64,000 nt of DNA, from the NCBI RefSeq assembly GCF_000455325.1, contig NZ_HG322953.1, positions 812,638-876,637 on the forward strand, given 5' to 3'. A model generated the notes under the pieces. The model was not told the origin of the DNA. It saw only the letters and a program-made list of their open reading frames with translations, and did not search any database. This DNA is from Mycolicibacterium septicum DSM 44393 (GTDB lineage Bacteria > Actinomycetota > Actinomycetes > Mycobacteriales > Mycobacteriaceae). Positions 54,142 through 62,788 of this stretch are shown piece by piece. Position 1 is the stretch's first letter, and each line of letters opens with the position of its first letter. The translations under genes were made by a program, and so were the position numbers.

Positions 54142-55677
54142 TCAGCCGGGGTAGTGGCGCGGGGTGAACACCCGGTCCTCGGTGGCGTCTCCGGCGGCCG
54201 AACCGGTGTACCACTGTGTCTGCGACGAGCCGATGATCAGCATGGTGCGCATGTCCACCTGGGCCGGATCCAGATCGGCCAGCCGCACCACGGTCACGCG
54301 TTCACCGGGGCCGGGCTCCGCACCGGAGACGGCACGCGCGACGACCACGGGGGTGCTCGGATCGCGGTACTCCAGCAGCAGATCGCGCATGGCGCCCACC
54401 TGCCAGGTCCTGGTCTTGGAGGCCGGGTTGTAGATCGCCATCGCCAGGTCGGCCTTGGCCGCGGCGGTGAGACGCTGAGCGATCACGTCCCACGGCTTGA
54501 GCCGGTCGGACAGGGAGATCACCGCGTAGTCGTGGCCCAGCGGGGCGCCGACCCGGCTGGCGACCGCCTGGGCCGCCGTCATCGCCGGAATGACCCGGAC
54601 CTCGACGCCGGGCCACTGTTTGGCCTCTTCGAGCACCGCCGTGGCCATCGCGAACACCCCCGGATCGCCGGAGGACACGACCGCCACCGTCCGGCCCTCC
54701 TGGGCCAGCTTGCAGGCCAGCTGCGCGCGGGCCGGTTCGTCGGTGTTGTCGCTGGGGTGGTGGTGCTGCCCGGCGCGGGCCCCGACGCGGTCGAGGTACG
54801 GGCCGTAGCCGATCAGGTCCGTGGCGGCGGAGAGCTCACGGCGGCTCTGCGGGGTCATCCAGTCCGAGTCACCCGGCCCGAGGCCGACGACCACCACACT
54901 GCCCTGCGGCGCGGTGGACCGGGACCGGCCGGGAACCATGGCCAGCGAGAAGTACGGCACCTTGACGTCCGCGCCGCCTTCGCTGCCCACCTCGCGGGCC
55001 GGGGACACGTGTTGCCGGTCGGTGCTGGCCCGCTCGACGTAATACGCCTCGTCGAGCCGTCCGGTCGCCTCCAGGGCTTCACGCACGCGGGTGTAGGACC
55101 GGCCCAGCTTGAGCACGACGGCGGCGTCGGTGTCGGCCAGGCGGCGTTCCAGCTCTGCGGTGGGCAGTGTGCCGGGCAGGATCGTCAACACGTCGTCGCC
55201 CTGCACCAGCGGAGTGCCCGTGGCGGCCGAGGCCGCGCTCACCGAGGTGACGCCGGGAACGATGACGGCATGGAATCGCTCGGTCAGCCGGGTGTGCATG
55301 TGCATGTAGGAGCTGTAGAACAGCGGATCGCCCTCGGCCAGCAGGGCAACGTCGCGGCCGGCCTCCAGGTGCGCGGCGATGCGCTCGGCCGCGGCGGCAT
55401 AGAAATCTTCCATCGCGCCGACGTACCCGCCGGGGTGCTCGGTGGTCTCCGTGGTGACGGGGTAGACGAGGTGTTCCTCGAGCTGGCCTTCGCGCAGGTA
55501 GGGCTCGGCGATGCCCCGCGCGATGCTGTGACCGTGCTTGGCACTGTGATAGGCCACCACGTCCGCCGCACCGATCAGCCGGGCCGCCTTGACCGTCACG
55601 AGCTCGGGATCGCCCGGGCCCAGCCCGACGCCGTACAGGGTTCCCCGGGTTTCACGTTCTGACGCCGCTGTGCTCAC
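54142..55677 (-). CDS. cobIJ: Bifunctional precorrin-2 C20- / precorrin-3B C17-methyltransferase CobIJ
   Basis: A 511-residue fusion of two tetrapyrrole methylases. CobI half (about 1-245): [38 protein letters not shown]. CobJ half (about 258-500): [40 protein letters not shown] and [12 protein letters not shown]. The same fusion occurs in M. tuberculosis Rv2066. It carries out two of the methylations of the aerobic corrin pathway. Its start overlaps the cobH stop (ATGA). Confidence 0.95.
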   Translation of the reverse strand: MSTAASERETRGTLYGVGLGPGDPELVTVKAARLIGAADVVAYHSAKHGHSIARGIAEPYLREGQLEEHLVYPVTTETTEHPGGYVGAMEDFYAAAAERIAAHLEAGRDVALLAEGDPLFYSSYMHMHTRLTERFHAVIVPGVTSVSAASAATGTPLVQGDDVLTILPGTLPTAELERRLADTDAAVVLKLGRSYTRVREALEATGRLDEAYYVERASTDRQHVSPAREVGSEGGADVKVPYFSLAMVPGRSRSTAPQGSVVVVGLGPGDSDWMTPQSRRELSAATDLIGYGPYLDRVGARAGQHHHPSDNTDEPARAQLACKLAQEGRTVAVVSSGDPGVFAMATAVLEEAKQWPGVEVRVIPAMTAAQAVASRVGAPLGHDYAVISLSDRLKPWDVIAQRLTAAAKADLAMAIYNPASKTRTWQVGAMRDLLLEYRDPSTPVVVARAVSGAEPGPGERVTVVRLADLDPAQVDMRTMLIIGSSQTQWYTGSAAGDATEDRVFTPRHYPG

Positions 55678-56306
55678 TCGTGCTCACTCGCAATCGAATT
55701 GACGGCGGCCGCGGCCATGGCGCTGCCACCGCGCCGGCCGGTCACCACCAGATAGGACATGCCACGCGGGCGCTCGATCAGTTCCTGCTTGGACTGCGCC
55801 GACCCGACGAAACCGACGGGTCCGCCCAGCACCGCCGCCGGGACGGGCGCGCCCTCGTCGAGCAGTTCCAGCAGCCGGAACAGCGCCGTCGGCGCGTTGC
55901 CGATCGCCACCACCGCGCCGCCGAGGCGGTCGGCCCACAGGTCGACCGCGGCCGCCGAGCGGGTGAATCCCAACTTCGCCGCCAGCTCCGGGGCGCGGGG
56001 ATCGGCCACCAGCGAGACGACCTCGTTGTCGGCCGGTAGCCGCGAGCGGGTGATCCCGGCCGCGACCATCGACGAGTCGCACAGCACCGGGGCGCCGGCG
56101 GCGAGCGCGGCATGCGCCCTGGTCACGACGTCGTCGGTGTAGGACACATGATCGGCGACATCCACCTGGCCACAGGTGTGGATCAGCCGGACGACCACCC
56201 GCGACACATCGTCGGGGAAGCGCGACAGGTTCGCCTCGGAGCGGATCGTCGCGAATGACTGCCGGTAGATCTCGGCGGCGTCACGGATGTAGTCGAGCAC
56301 GCGCAT
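55674..56306 (-). CDS. cobH: Precorrin-8X methylmutase CobH
   Basis: A 210-residue enzyme that moves the C11 methyl to C12, giving hydrogenobyrinate. The catalytic histidine H43 is in [11 protein letters not shown]; other family segments are [15 protein letters not shown] and [16 protein letters not shown]. It corresponds to Rv2065. It follows cobG by 3 bp and overlaps cobIJ, forming cobG-cobH-cobIJ. Confidence 0.95.
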   Translation of the reverse strand: MRVLDYIRDAAEIYRQSFATIRSEANLSRFPDDVSRVVVRLIHTCGQVDVADHVSYTDDVVTRAHAALAAGAPVLCDSSMVAAGITRSRLPADNEVVSLVADPRAPELAAKLGFTRSAAAVDLWADRLGGAVVAIGNAPTALFRLLELLDEGAPVPAAVLGGPVGFVGSAQSKQELIERPRGMSYLVVTGRRGGSAMAAAAVNSIASEHE

Positions 56307-56309
56307 ACC

Positions 56310-57440
56310 CTACGGGGGCGCGATACGCAGCCGGTATCCGTCCTCAGTCGCGATCAGGACCTCGGCGGCGGGCGGGCTTCCGCAGGCCCGTTCGCAGCCC
56401 ACGAAGTGCCGGTGCGTTTCTGTGGGCGCGTTGACCGCGTCGGCGGCATCTGCACGCACATCGGTGGCGGACTTGGCGCAGCCGGGGCTGCCGGTACAGG
56501 CGCTGACCCGCAGCCACGGCGAGTTCTCGTCGAACACCAGCCCCAGCGGTGCCAGCACGCGCAGGGAGGTGTCCGCGACGCCCTCGGTGACGTCGCACAC
56601 CAGCACCGAACGCCACGGGGTGATCACCAGCGGAGCCTCGATCGCGGCGAGGAAGTGGGCGGTCCGGGCCTGCAGTACCCCCAGCGGCACGGCCGCGCCC
56701 AGCGCCACCCGTTTGTCGCGCTGCTCGATCCAGCCGACCGGCGGCGTCACCGTCGGTGGCCAGGTGGCGCCGGCCGGGGCCGCGGCGGTCAGGCCGTCCA
56801 ACAGTGCCGAATGAACATCGAGTTCGGTTATCCGCCAGGCTTTTCCGCGGATGTCGACGAAACGTCTGGCCACTGTGATCAAGGTGGTGACCGCGTCACC
56901 GGTGTCCAGGCGCACCCCGGTGTCGCGTCCGGCCAGCAGTAGCGCGCAGGTGCCGTCATCACGGGCGTGCACACCGGCATCGGCGTCGATCCCGGATACG
57001 TCGCCCCGCCCGTCGTCCAGGCTGAACCAGAATCTGCCGGGCAACCCGGCCAGGGCCGGGTCGGCCTGGATGGCGCGGTCGAGGTCGGTCACCAGGGGGC
57101 GGACGTCGATGACGCCGCCGGAGCGGCCGGACAACGGCGAGGCCACGATGTTGCGGGCCCGCTCGTGTGTCGGTGACGGCAGCAGGCCGGCGTCGGCCAG
57201 TGCAGCGGCGGCCGCGTCGGTGTCGGTCACCGCCCGGATCTGGATGTTGCCGCGAGAGGTCAGTTCCATTGCCGGAGAGCCGAACTGCTCGGCCACCTCG
57301 GCCAGCGCCGTCAATTGGGTCGCGGTGACCATCCCGCCGGGAAGTCGAACCCGCACCAGGGCGCCGTCGGCGGCCTGGTGCACCGTCAGTGCACCGGGGC
57401 AGGCGTCCTGGTCGCGGGTCCTGGTCATGTTGCCCGCCAT
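56310..57440 (-). CDS. cobG: Precorrin-3B synthase CobG
   Basis: A 376-residue sulfite/nitrite-reductase-fold monooxygenase that contracts precorrin-3A using oxygen, the marker of the aerobic pathway. The [4Fe-4S] ligands are in ACTGSPGCAKS and GCERACGSPP near the C-terminus; LTSRGNIQIRAV is the siroheme-type N-terminal motif. ATG 57440 is preferred, with GAAAG just upstream; ATGs at 57473 and 57428 are alternatives. A perfect CRP site lies 19 bp upstream. It corresponds to Rv2064. Confidence 0.93.
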   Translation of the reverse strand: MAGNMTRTRDQDACPGALTVHQAADGALVRVRLPGGMVTATQLTALAEVAEQFGSPAMELTSRGNIQIRAVTDTDAAAAALADAGLLPSPTHERARNIVASPLSGRSGGVIDVRPLVTDLDRAIQADPALAGLPGRFWFSLDDGRGDVSGIDADAGVHARDDGTCALLLAGRDTGVRLDTGDAVTTLITVARRFVDIRGKAWRITELDVHSALLDGLTAAAPAGATWPPTVTPPVGWIEQRDKRVALGAAVPLGVLQARTAHFLAAIEAPLVITPWRSVLVCDVTEGVADTSLRVLAPLGLVFDENSPWLRVSACTGSPGCAKSATDVRADAADAVNAPTETHRHFVGCERACGSPPAAEVLIATEDGYRLRIAPP

Positions 57441-57458
57441 CTTACTTTCAAAGATTGT

Positions 57459-57474
57459 TGTGACATCGGTCACA
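57459..57474. promoter_or_regulatory. CRP (cAMP receptor protein) site, cobG / cobN
   Basis: TGTGACATCGGTCACA fits the CRP consensus TGTGA-N6-TCACA at every defined base and is symmetric for two further bases. Mycobacterial CRP (Rv3676 type) uses this consensus. It lies 19 bp upstream of the cobG start and about 140 bp from the microprotein start on the other side, between divergent transcripts. Confidence 0.75.
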
Positions 57475-57489
57475 GGTTCGGAAACCTGT
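57472..57489. promoter_or_regulatory. Second palindrome overlapping the CRP site
   Basis: Perfect 7-bp arms ACAGGTT (57472-57478) and AACCTGT (57483-57489) with a 4-bp spacer overlap the end of the CRP site by three bases. A second regulator, perhaps a cobalamin or metal sensor, could compete with CRP here. Confidence 0.5.
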
Positions 57490-57611
57490 TCGGTCGCTTA
57501 CAGATCGGCGATTTTCGCGGCGTCGGAACGTACCGTTTATGAGGATTCCCGGGACCGCCGGTACCGGGAAGTTGAAACGCTTGACCAAGGCTCTTGTGAA
57601 AGGAGCGAACG

Positions 57612-57719
57612 ATGCTCGCCTTTGGTGTATTCGCCGCATTCGTCCTGGTGCTCGTCGCCGCCGCAGGCTCGCCGTACCGGCAGTCGTGGCACGACCGCTT
57701 CGGCGAGACCCAGCCCTGA
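57612..57719 (+). CDS. 35-residue membrane microprotein upstream of cobN
   Basis: A 35-codon frame with an excellent AAAGGAG eight bases before its ATG. The product starts MLAFGVFAAFVLVLVAAAG (one membrane helix) and ends with a polar tail SPYRQSWHDRFGETQP containing a single His and Trp. It lies 44 bp upstream of cobN in the same direction, presumably on one transcript. Too short for usual gene callers. Possibly a partner of the cobaltochelatase or a cobalt transporter part, but no family is recognised; only the helix and ribosome-binding site are seen. Confidence 0.65.
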   Translation: MLAFGVFAAFVLVLVAAAGSPYRQSWHDRFGETQP

Positions 57720-57763
57720 CCGTTGCCGATCGCGCCGCACCGGCTGCCCCGACGGGGTAGCCG

Positions 57764-60700
57764 GTGCGGTACGAATGGGGGGTGTCCCACCCCTCTGAAG
57801 TGCCAGCGGTGACCGCTGCCACTGATGCCGCCACTCCCGCCGTCCTGCTGCTGTCGACCTCGGACACCGACCTGATCACTGCCCGCTCCAGCGGCGCCCG
57901 GTATCGCTGGGCCAACCCGTCGCGGCTGGTCACCGGTGAACTCGAGGAGCTTCTCGACGGCGCCGACGTCGCGGTGATCCGCATTCTCGGCGGCTACCGG
58001 GCCTGGCAGGACGGAATCGACACCGTGGTGGCCAGTGGCCTGCCGACGGTCGTGGTCAGCGGGGAGCAGGCGCCCGACGCCGAATTGATGGGACATTCGA
58101 CCGCCCCGCAGGGTGCGGCCCTGCAAACCCACATCTACCTCGCTCAGGGCGGTCTGGCGAACCTGGCGAACCTCCACGCGTTCCTGTCCGACACCCTGCT
58201 GATGACCGGCTTCGGCTTCGCGGCCCCGGTGACCACCCCGAGCTGGGGGGTCCTGGAGCGCGAGGCAGCCGGCACTGAGGGCCCCACCGTCGCCGTGCTC
58301 TACTACCGCGCCCAGCAGCTGGCGGGAAACACCGGCTATGTCGAGGCGCTCTGCGACGCCGTCGAGCAGGCCGGCGGCCGCGCGTTGCCCGTGTTCTGCG
58401 CATCCCTGCGCACTGCCGAACCCGAACTCCTCGAGCTGCTCGGCACCGCCGATGTGCTCATCACCACGGTGCTCGCGGCCGGAGGTGCCACCCCGGCAGC
58501 GGTCGGCGCCGGAGGTAACGACGATTCGTGGAATGTCGCGCACCTTGCCGCACTGGACATTCCGATCCTGCAGGGACTGTGCCTGACCAGTTCGAGGTCG
58601 GACTGGTCCACCAATGACGACGGCATGTCGCCACTGGACGTCGCCACCCAGGTCGCCGTTCCCGAGTTCGACGGCCGCATCATCACGGTGCCGTTCTCGT
58701 TCAAGGAGATCGACTCCGAAGGGCTGATCTCGTATGTGGCCGACCCCGAGCGCTGCGCGCGGGTGGCCGGCTTGGCCGTCCGCCATGCCCGGTTGCGAGC
58801 CATTCCTGCCGCGGAAAAGCGTGTGGCCGTGGTGTTTTCGGCCTATCCAACCAAGCATGCCCGCATCGGCAATGCCGTCGGCCTTGACACCCCGGCCAGC
58901 GCGGTCGCGCTGCTGCGCACCATGCGTGACGCCGGGTACGACATCGGCGAGGCCGTCGGCCCGGGCGACCTCGCCACCATCGTCGACTCAGGCGATGGGG
59001 ACGCTCTGATCCACTCTCTGATCGAACGCGGCGGGCAGGACCCGGACTGGCTCACCGACGAGGCGCTGGCCGCCAATCCGATTCGGGTCCCCGCCGAGGA
59101 CTACCGGGCCTGGTTCGCCTCCCTGCCCGCCGAACTCGCCGATGCCGTCGTCGAGCACTGGGGCCCGCCGCCGGGTGAGCTCTTCGTCGACCGCAGCCGC
59201 GATCCCGAGGGCGAGATCGTCATCGCGGCCATCCAGGCCGGCAATGTGGTGCTGATCGTTCAGCCGCCCCGTGGTTTCGGAGAGAACCCGGTGGCGATCT
59301 ACCACGATCCCGACCTGCCGCCCAGCCACCACTACCTGGCCGCCTACCGCTGGCTGGACTCGTCGTTCCCCGGCTCCTTCAAAGCGGACGCCGTGGTGCA
59401 CCTGGGCAAGCACGGCAACCTGGAATGGCTGCCCGGCAAGACGCTCGGCATGAGCGCGTCATGCGGCACCGACGCCGCCCTCGGCGATCTGCCGCTGATC
59501 TATCCGTTCCTGGTCAACGATCCGGGGGAGGGCACCCAGGCCAAGCGTCGGGCGCACGCCACCCTCGTCGATCACCTCATCCCGCCGATGGCCCGCGCCG
59601 AGACCTACGGCGACATCGCCAAACTCGAGCAGCTGCTCGACGAGCACGCCAACGTCTCGGCGCTGGATCCCGGCAAGCTGCCTGCCATCCGCCAGCAGAT
59701 CTGGACGTTGATGCGCGCCGCCAAGATGGACCACGATCTGGGCCTGGAGGATCGCCCGGACGAGGAATCGTTCGACGACATGCTGCTGCACGTCGACGGC
59801 TGGCTGTGCGAGATCAAGGATGTCCAGATCCGCGACGGCCTGCATGTGTTGGGCCAGAAGCCCACCGGCGCAGGCGAACTCGATCTGGTACTGGCCATCC
59901 TGCGGGCCCGGCAGCTGTTCGGCGGCGAGCAGACCGTGCCCGGGCTGCGTCAGGCACTCGGCCTGACTGAGGACGGCAGTGACGACCGCGCGGCCGTCGA
60001 CGCCGCCGAGGCCGGCGCCCGCGAGCTGGTCGCCGCGCTGCAGGAATCCGGTTGGGACGCTTCCGCGGTGGAGAAGATCACCGACAATCCCGAGGTGGCT
60101 CGCATCCTGCGGTTCGCCGCCACCGAGGTGGTGCCCCGGCTGGCGGGCACCTCCGGCGAGATCGACCAGGTGCTGCGCGCCCTGGCCGGAGGCTTCATCG
60201 CCTCGGGACCGTCCGGATCGCCGCTGCGCGGCCTGGTCAACGTGCTGCCCACCGGGCGCAACTTCTACTCGGTGGACCCCAAGGCGGTGCCGTCCCGGCT
60301 GGCCTGGGAAACCGGTGTGGCGATGGCCGATTCGCTGCTGGACCGCTACCGCACCGATTACGGCCGCTGGCCGCAGTCGGTGGGCCTGTCGGTGTGGGGC
60401 ACCTCGGCCATGCGCACCGCCGGTGACGACATCGCCGAAGTACTGGCCCTGCTGGGAGTGCGGCCGGTGTGGGATGACGCCTCGCGCCGGGTGGTGAACC
60501 TGGAACCGATCGACCTCGCCGAACTCGGCCGGCCGCGCATCGACGTCACGGTGCGCATCTCCGGGTTCTTCCGTGATGCCTTCCCGCACGTGGTCACCAT
60601 GCTCGACGATGCGGTGGCATTGGTGGCCGGCCTCGACGAATCGGCCGAGGACAACTACGTGCGCGCCCACTCCCAGGCCGACCTGGCCGAACACGGCGAC

Positions 60701-61432
60701 CAAAGGCGGGCCACCACAAGGATCTTCGGCTCCAAGCCGGGAACCTACGGAGCGGGTCTGCTGCAGCTGATCGACAGCCGCAACTGGCGTGACGACGCCG
60801 ACCTGGCCGAGGTGTACACCGCATGGGGCGGATTCGCCTACGGCCGCGGACTCGACGGTGCGCCCGCTGCCGATGACATGAACCGGGCGTACCGGCGAAT
60901 CGCGGTGGCGGCCAAGAACACCGACACCCGCGAACACGACATCGCCGACTCCGACGACTATTTCCAGTACCACGGCGGCATGGTCGCCACCGTGCGGGCG
61001 TTGACCGGGCAGGCCCCGGCCGCCTACATCGGTGACAACACCCGCCCCGACGCGGTCCGCACCCGCACGCTGTCGGAGGAGACCAACCGCGTCTTCCGGG
61101 CCCGGGTGGTCAACCCGCGCTGGATCAGCGCGATGCGAAGGCACGGCTACAAGGGCGCATTCGAGATGGCGGCCACCGTCGACTATCTGTTCGGCTACGA
61201 CGCCACCGCACACGTGATGGCCGACTGGATGTACGAACGGCTCTCGGCCGAGTACGTGCTCGACGACGAGAACCGCAAGTTCATGTCCGAATCCAACCCG
61301 TGGGCGCTGCACGGGATGGCAGAACGGCTGCTGGAGGCCGCGGGCCGCGGTATGTGGGCCGAGCCCGAGCAGGCCACCCTCGACGGGCTCCGGCAGGTGC
61401 TGCTGGAAACCGAAGGTGAGCTGGAAGGGTAG
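57764..61432 (+). CDS. cobN: Cobaltochelatase large subunit CobN
   Basis: A protein of about 1222 residues that inserts cobalt into hydrogenobyrinate a,c-diamide with ATP. It reads through as a typical CobN/magnesium-chelatase H: VLLLSTSDTDLITARSSG near the N-terminus, FSAYPTKHARIGNAVGLDTPASA, VVHLGKHGNLEWLPGK, YPFLVNDPGEGTQAKRRAHA and KNTDTREHDIADSDDYFQYHGG. The exact start is uncertain: GTG at 57764, 57782, 57800 and 57809 are all in frame, and the conserved part begins near 57840. It corresponds to Rv2062c. Confidence 0.96.
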   Translation: MRYEWGVSHPSEVPAVTAATDAATPAVLLLSTSDTDLITARSSGARYRWANPSRLVTGELEELLDGADVAVIRILGGYRAWQDGIDTVVASGLPTVVVSGEQAPDAELMGHSTAPQGAALQTHIYLAQGGLANLANLHAFLSDTLLMTGFGFAAPVTTPSWGVLEREAAGTEGPTVAVLYYRAQQLAGNTGYVEALCDAVEQAGGRALPVFCASLRTAEPELLELLGTADVLITTVLAAGGATPAAVGAGGNDDSWNVAHLAALDIPILQGLCLTSSRSDWSTNDDGMSPLDVATQVAVPEFDGRIITVPFSFKEIDSEGLISYVADPERCARVAGLAVRHARLRAIPAAEKRVAVVFSAYPTKHARIGNAVGLDTPASAVALLRTMRDAGYDIGEAVGPGDLATIVDSGDGDALIHSLIERGGQDPDWLTDEALAANPIRVPAEDYRAWFASLPAELADAVVEHWGPPPGELFVDRSRDPEGEIVIAAIQAGNVVLIVQPPRGFGENPVAIYHDPDLPPSHHYLAAYRWLDSSFPGSFKADAVVHLGKHGNLEWLPGKTLGMSASCGTDAALGDLPLIYPFLVNDPGEGTQAKRRAHATLVDHLIPPMARAETYGDIAKLEQLLDEHANVSALDPGKLPAIRQQIWTLMRAAKMDHDLGLEDRPDEESFDDMLLHVDGWLCEIKDVQIRDGLHVLGQKPTGAGELDLVLAILRARQLFGGEQTVPGLRQALGLTEDGSDDRAAVDAAEAGARELVAALQESGWDASAVEKITDNPEVARILRFAATEVVPRLAGTSGEIDQVLRALAGGFIASGPSGSPLRGLVNVLPTGRNFYSVDPKAVPSRLAWETGVAMADSLLDRYRTDYGRWPQSVGLSVWGTSAMRTAGDDIAEVLALLGVRPVWDDASRRVVNLEPIDLAELGRPRIDVTVRISGFFRDAFPHVVTMLDDAVALVAGLDESAEDNYVRAHSQADLAEHGDQRRATTRIFGSKPGTYGAGLLQLIDSRNWRDDADLAEVYTAWGGFAYGRGLDGAPAADDMNRAYRRIAVAAKNTDTREHDIADSDDYFQYHGGMVATVRALTGQAPAAYIGDNTRPDAVRTRTLSEETNRVFRARVVNPRWISAMRRHGYKGAFEMAATVDYLFGYDATAHVMADWMYERLSAEYVLDDENRKFMSESNPWALHGMAERLLEAAGRGMWAEPEQATLDGLRQVLLETEGELEG

Positions 61433-61440
61433 TCAAACAG

Positions 61441-61446
61441 TAGATT
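61441..61446 (+). promoter_or_regulatory. Putative -10 box of the first PPOX gene (leaderless)
   Basis: TAGATT ends 6 bp before the ATG at 61453 and there is no Shine-Dalgarno sequence. Confidence 0.45.
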
Positions 61447-61452
61447 TGACCC

Positions 61453-61836
61453 ATGGCTCTCACCTTCGCCGATGTCGCCAAGGCCAACTACGTTCTGCTG
61501 ACCACCTTCACCAAGGACGGCAGGCCCAAGCCGACCGCGATCTGGGCCGCTCCGTCACCCGACGGACTGGTGGTGATCACCCAGGAGTCGTCCTGGAAGG
61601 TCAAGCGGATCCGGAACACCCCGCGGGTCACGGTGGCGGCGTGTGACGTGCGCGGCAATCCGAAGAGCGAGGCGGTCGAGGCCGTCGCCGAGATCCTGCC
61701 CAAGTCGGCCAACGGTGCCACCTACGACGCGATCGGCAAGCGCTACGGCCTGCTGGGCAAGACGTTCAACGTGTTCTCCAAGCTGCGCGGCGGATTGCAG
61801 AACAATGTTTCGCTCCTGCTCAAACCGGTCAATTGA
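61453..61836 (+). CDS. PPOX-class F420-dependent protein (Rv2061c type), copy 1
   Basis: A 127-residue split-barrel protein: FADVAKANYVLLTTFTKDGRPKPTAIWAAP, SWKVKRIRNTPRVTVAACDVRG and LPKSANGATYDAIGKRYG are family features of mycobacterial PPOX/F420-binding proteins. It is likely a deazaflavin-dependent oxidoreductase with unknown substrate. The next gene is a clear paralogue 5 bp away. Position after cobN matches Rv2061c. Confidence 0.88.
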   Translation: MALTFADVAKANYVLLTTFTKDGRPKPTAIWAAPSPDGLVVITQESSWKVKRIRNTPRVTVAACDVRGNPKSEAVEAVAEILPKSANGATYDAIGKRYGLLGKTFNVFSKLRGGLQNNVSLLLKPVN

Positions 61837-61841
61837 GTCCC

Positions 61842-62270
61842 ATGGCTCCTACCTTCGAGGACGTTTACCGCGAGAAGTACCTGCTGTTGACCACCTTCAC
61901 CAAGGACGGCAAGCCCAAGCCGACCGCGGTGTGGGGGGTACCCGACGGCGACAAGCTGCTGATCATCACCGACGACGGATCGTGGAAGACCAAGCGCATC
62001 AACAACACCCCACGCGTCACCGTCCAGAAATGCGGCGTGCTCGGCGCCCCGAAGGGTGATCCGGTGGAGGCGGTGGCCCGCAACCTGCCGAAGTCCGACA
62101 CCGGGCGGGTGTTCGGCGCCATCATCAAGCGGTACTGGAACCACGCCTGGTACTTCGTGCCGCGGGCCCTGTTGCTCGGCGGCATCGACAAGGTGCACAG
62201 CGCCATCGAGGTCCGCGCCGTCGACGTCCCGGCACCCGGTCAGGAACCGAACCGCCCGCCCAACCGTTGA
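61842..62270 (+). CDS. PPOX-class F420-dependent protein, copy 2
   Basis: A 142-residue paralogue of the preceding gene: YREKYLLLTTFTKDGKPKPTAVWGVP, SWKTKRINNTPRVTVQKCGVLG and LPKSDTGRVFGAIIKRYW line up motif by motif. About 15 extra residues at the C-terminus are Pro-rich. ATG 61842 is preferred to an upstream TTG at 61833. Gap of 5 bp to copy 1 and 6 bp to the FxsA gene suggest one operon. Confidence 0.87.
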   Translation: MAPTFEDVYREKYLLLTTFTKDGKPKPTAVWGVPDGDKLLIITDDGSWKTKRINNTPRVTVQKCGVLGAPKGDPVEAVARNLPKSDTGRVFGAIIKRYWNHAWYFVPRALLLGGIDKVHSAIEVRAVDVPAPGQEPNRPPNR

Positions 62271-62276
62271 CAGCGC

Positions 62277-62771
62277 ATGGCTAAACGGCTGTTTCTGATC
62301 TATCTCCTCGTCGAGATGGGGGTGATGGTCGCCCTGGTGGCGACCATCGGGTTCGGCTACACCGTGCTGTTGCTGTTGGCCTCGTTCGTGATCGGCCTGG
62401 CGCTGGCGGGTTCGCAGCTCAACCGGCACATCCGCCGGTTGCGCACGGGCTTGTCCGGTGGCCTGGCCAACCCGCAGGGCGCGGCGTCCGACAGCGTGCT
62501 GGTGGCGCTCGGCACCGTCCTGGTGGCGATTCCCGGACTGGCCAGCTCGATCGCCGGCGCGCTGTTGTTGCTGCCGCCCACACGGGCCGCGGCCCGGCCG
62601 GTGCTCACGGGGCTGGTCGCCCGACGGATACCGATCATCGTCGCGGCGCCGGCCGGCTTCGGCGCACCCACCGGGTCCGCCGGTTATCGACACGGGACAG
62701 GCGACTACATTGACGGCGAAGTAATCGACGTCAACGACGTCGATCCGTACCGCCTGCCTCCCAAGGCCTAA
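62277..62771 (+). CDS. fxsA: FxsA-family membrane protein
   Basis: A 164-residue membrane protein: FLIYLLVEMGVMVALVATIGFGYTVLLLLASFVIGLALAG (two helices), a basic loop, VALGTVLVAIPGLASSIAGALLLLPPTR (third helix with the family GALLLLPPTR motif) and a cytoplasmic tail. FxsA of E. coli alleviates phage T7 exclusion by F plasmid, but the normal role is unknown. Confidence 0.85.
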   Translation: MAKRLFLIYLLVEMGVMVALVATIGFGYTVLLLLASFVIGLALAGSQLNRHIRRLRTGLSGGLANPQGAASDSVLVALGTVLVAIPGLASSIAGALLLLPPTRAAARPVLTGLVARRIPIIVAAPAGFGAPTGSAGYRHGTGDYIDGEVIDVNDVDPYRLPPKA

Positions 62772-62788
62772 CAGCCAGTCGAAACAGC

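Noticed and set aside
57440-57764. Cobalamin riboswitch between cobG and cobN
   Set aside because: A GGTACCGGGAAG stretch is reminiscent, but the required B12-box and conserved core could not be lined up. The only GCCACTG is inside the cobN coding start. A covariance-model search would decide.
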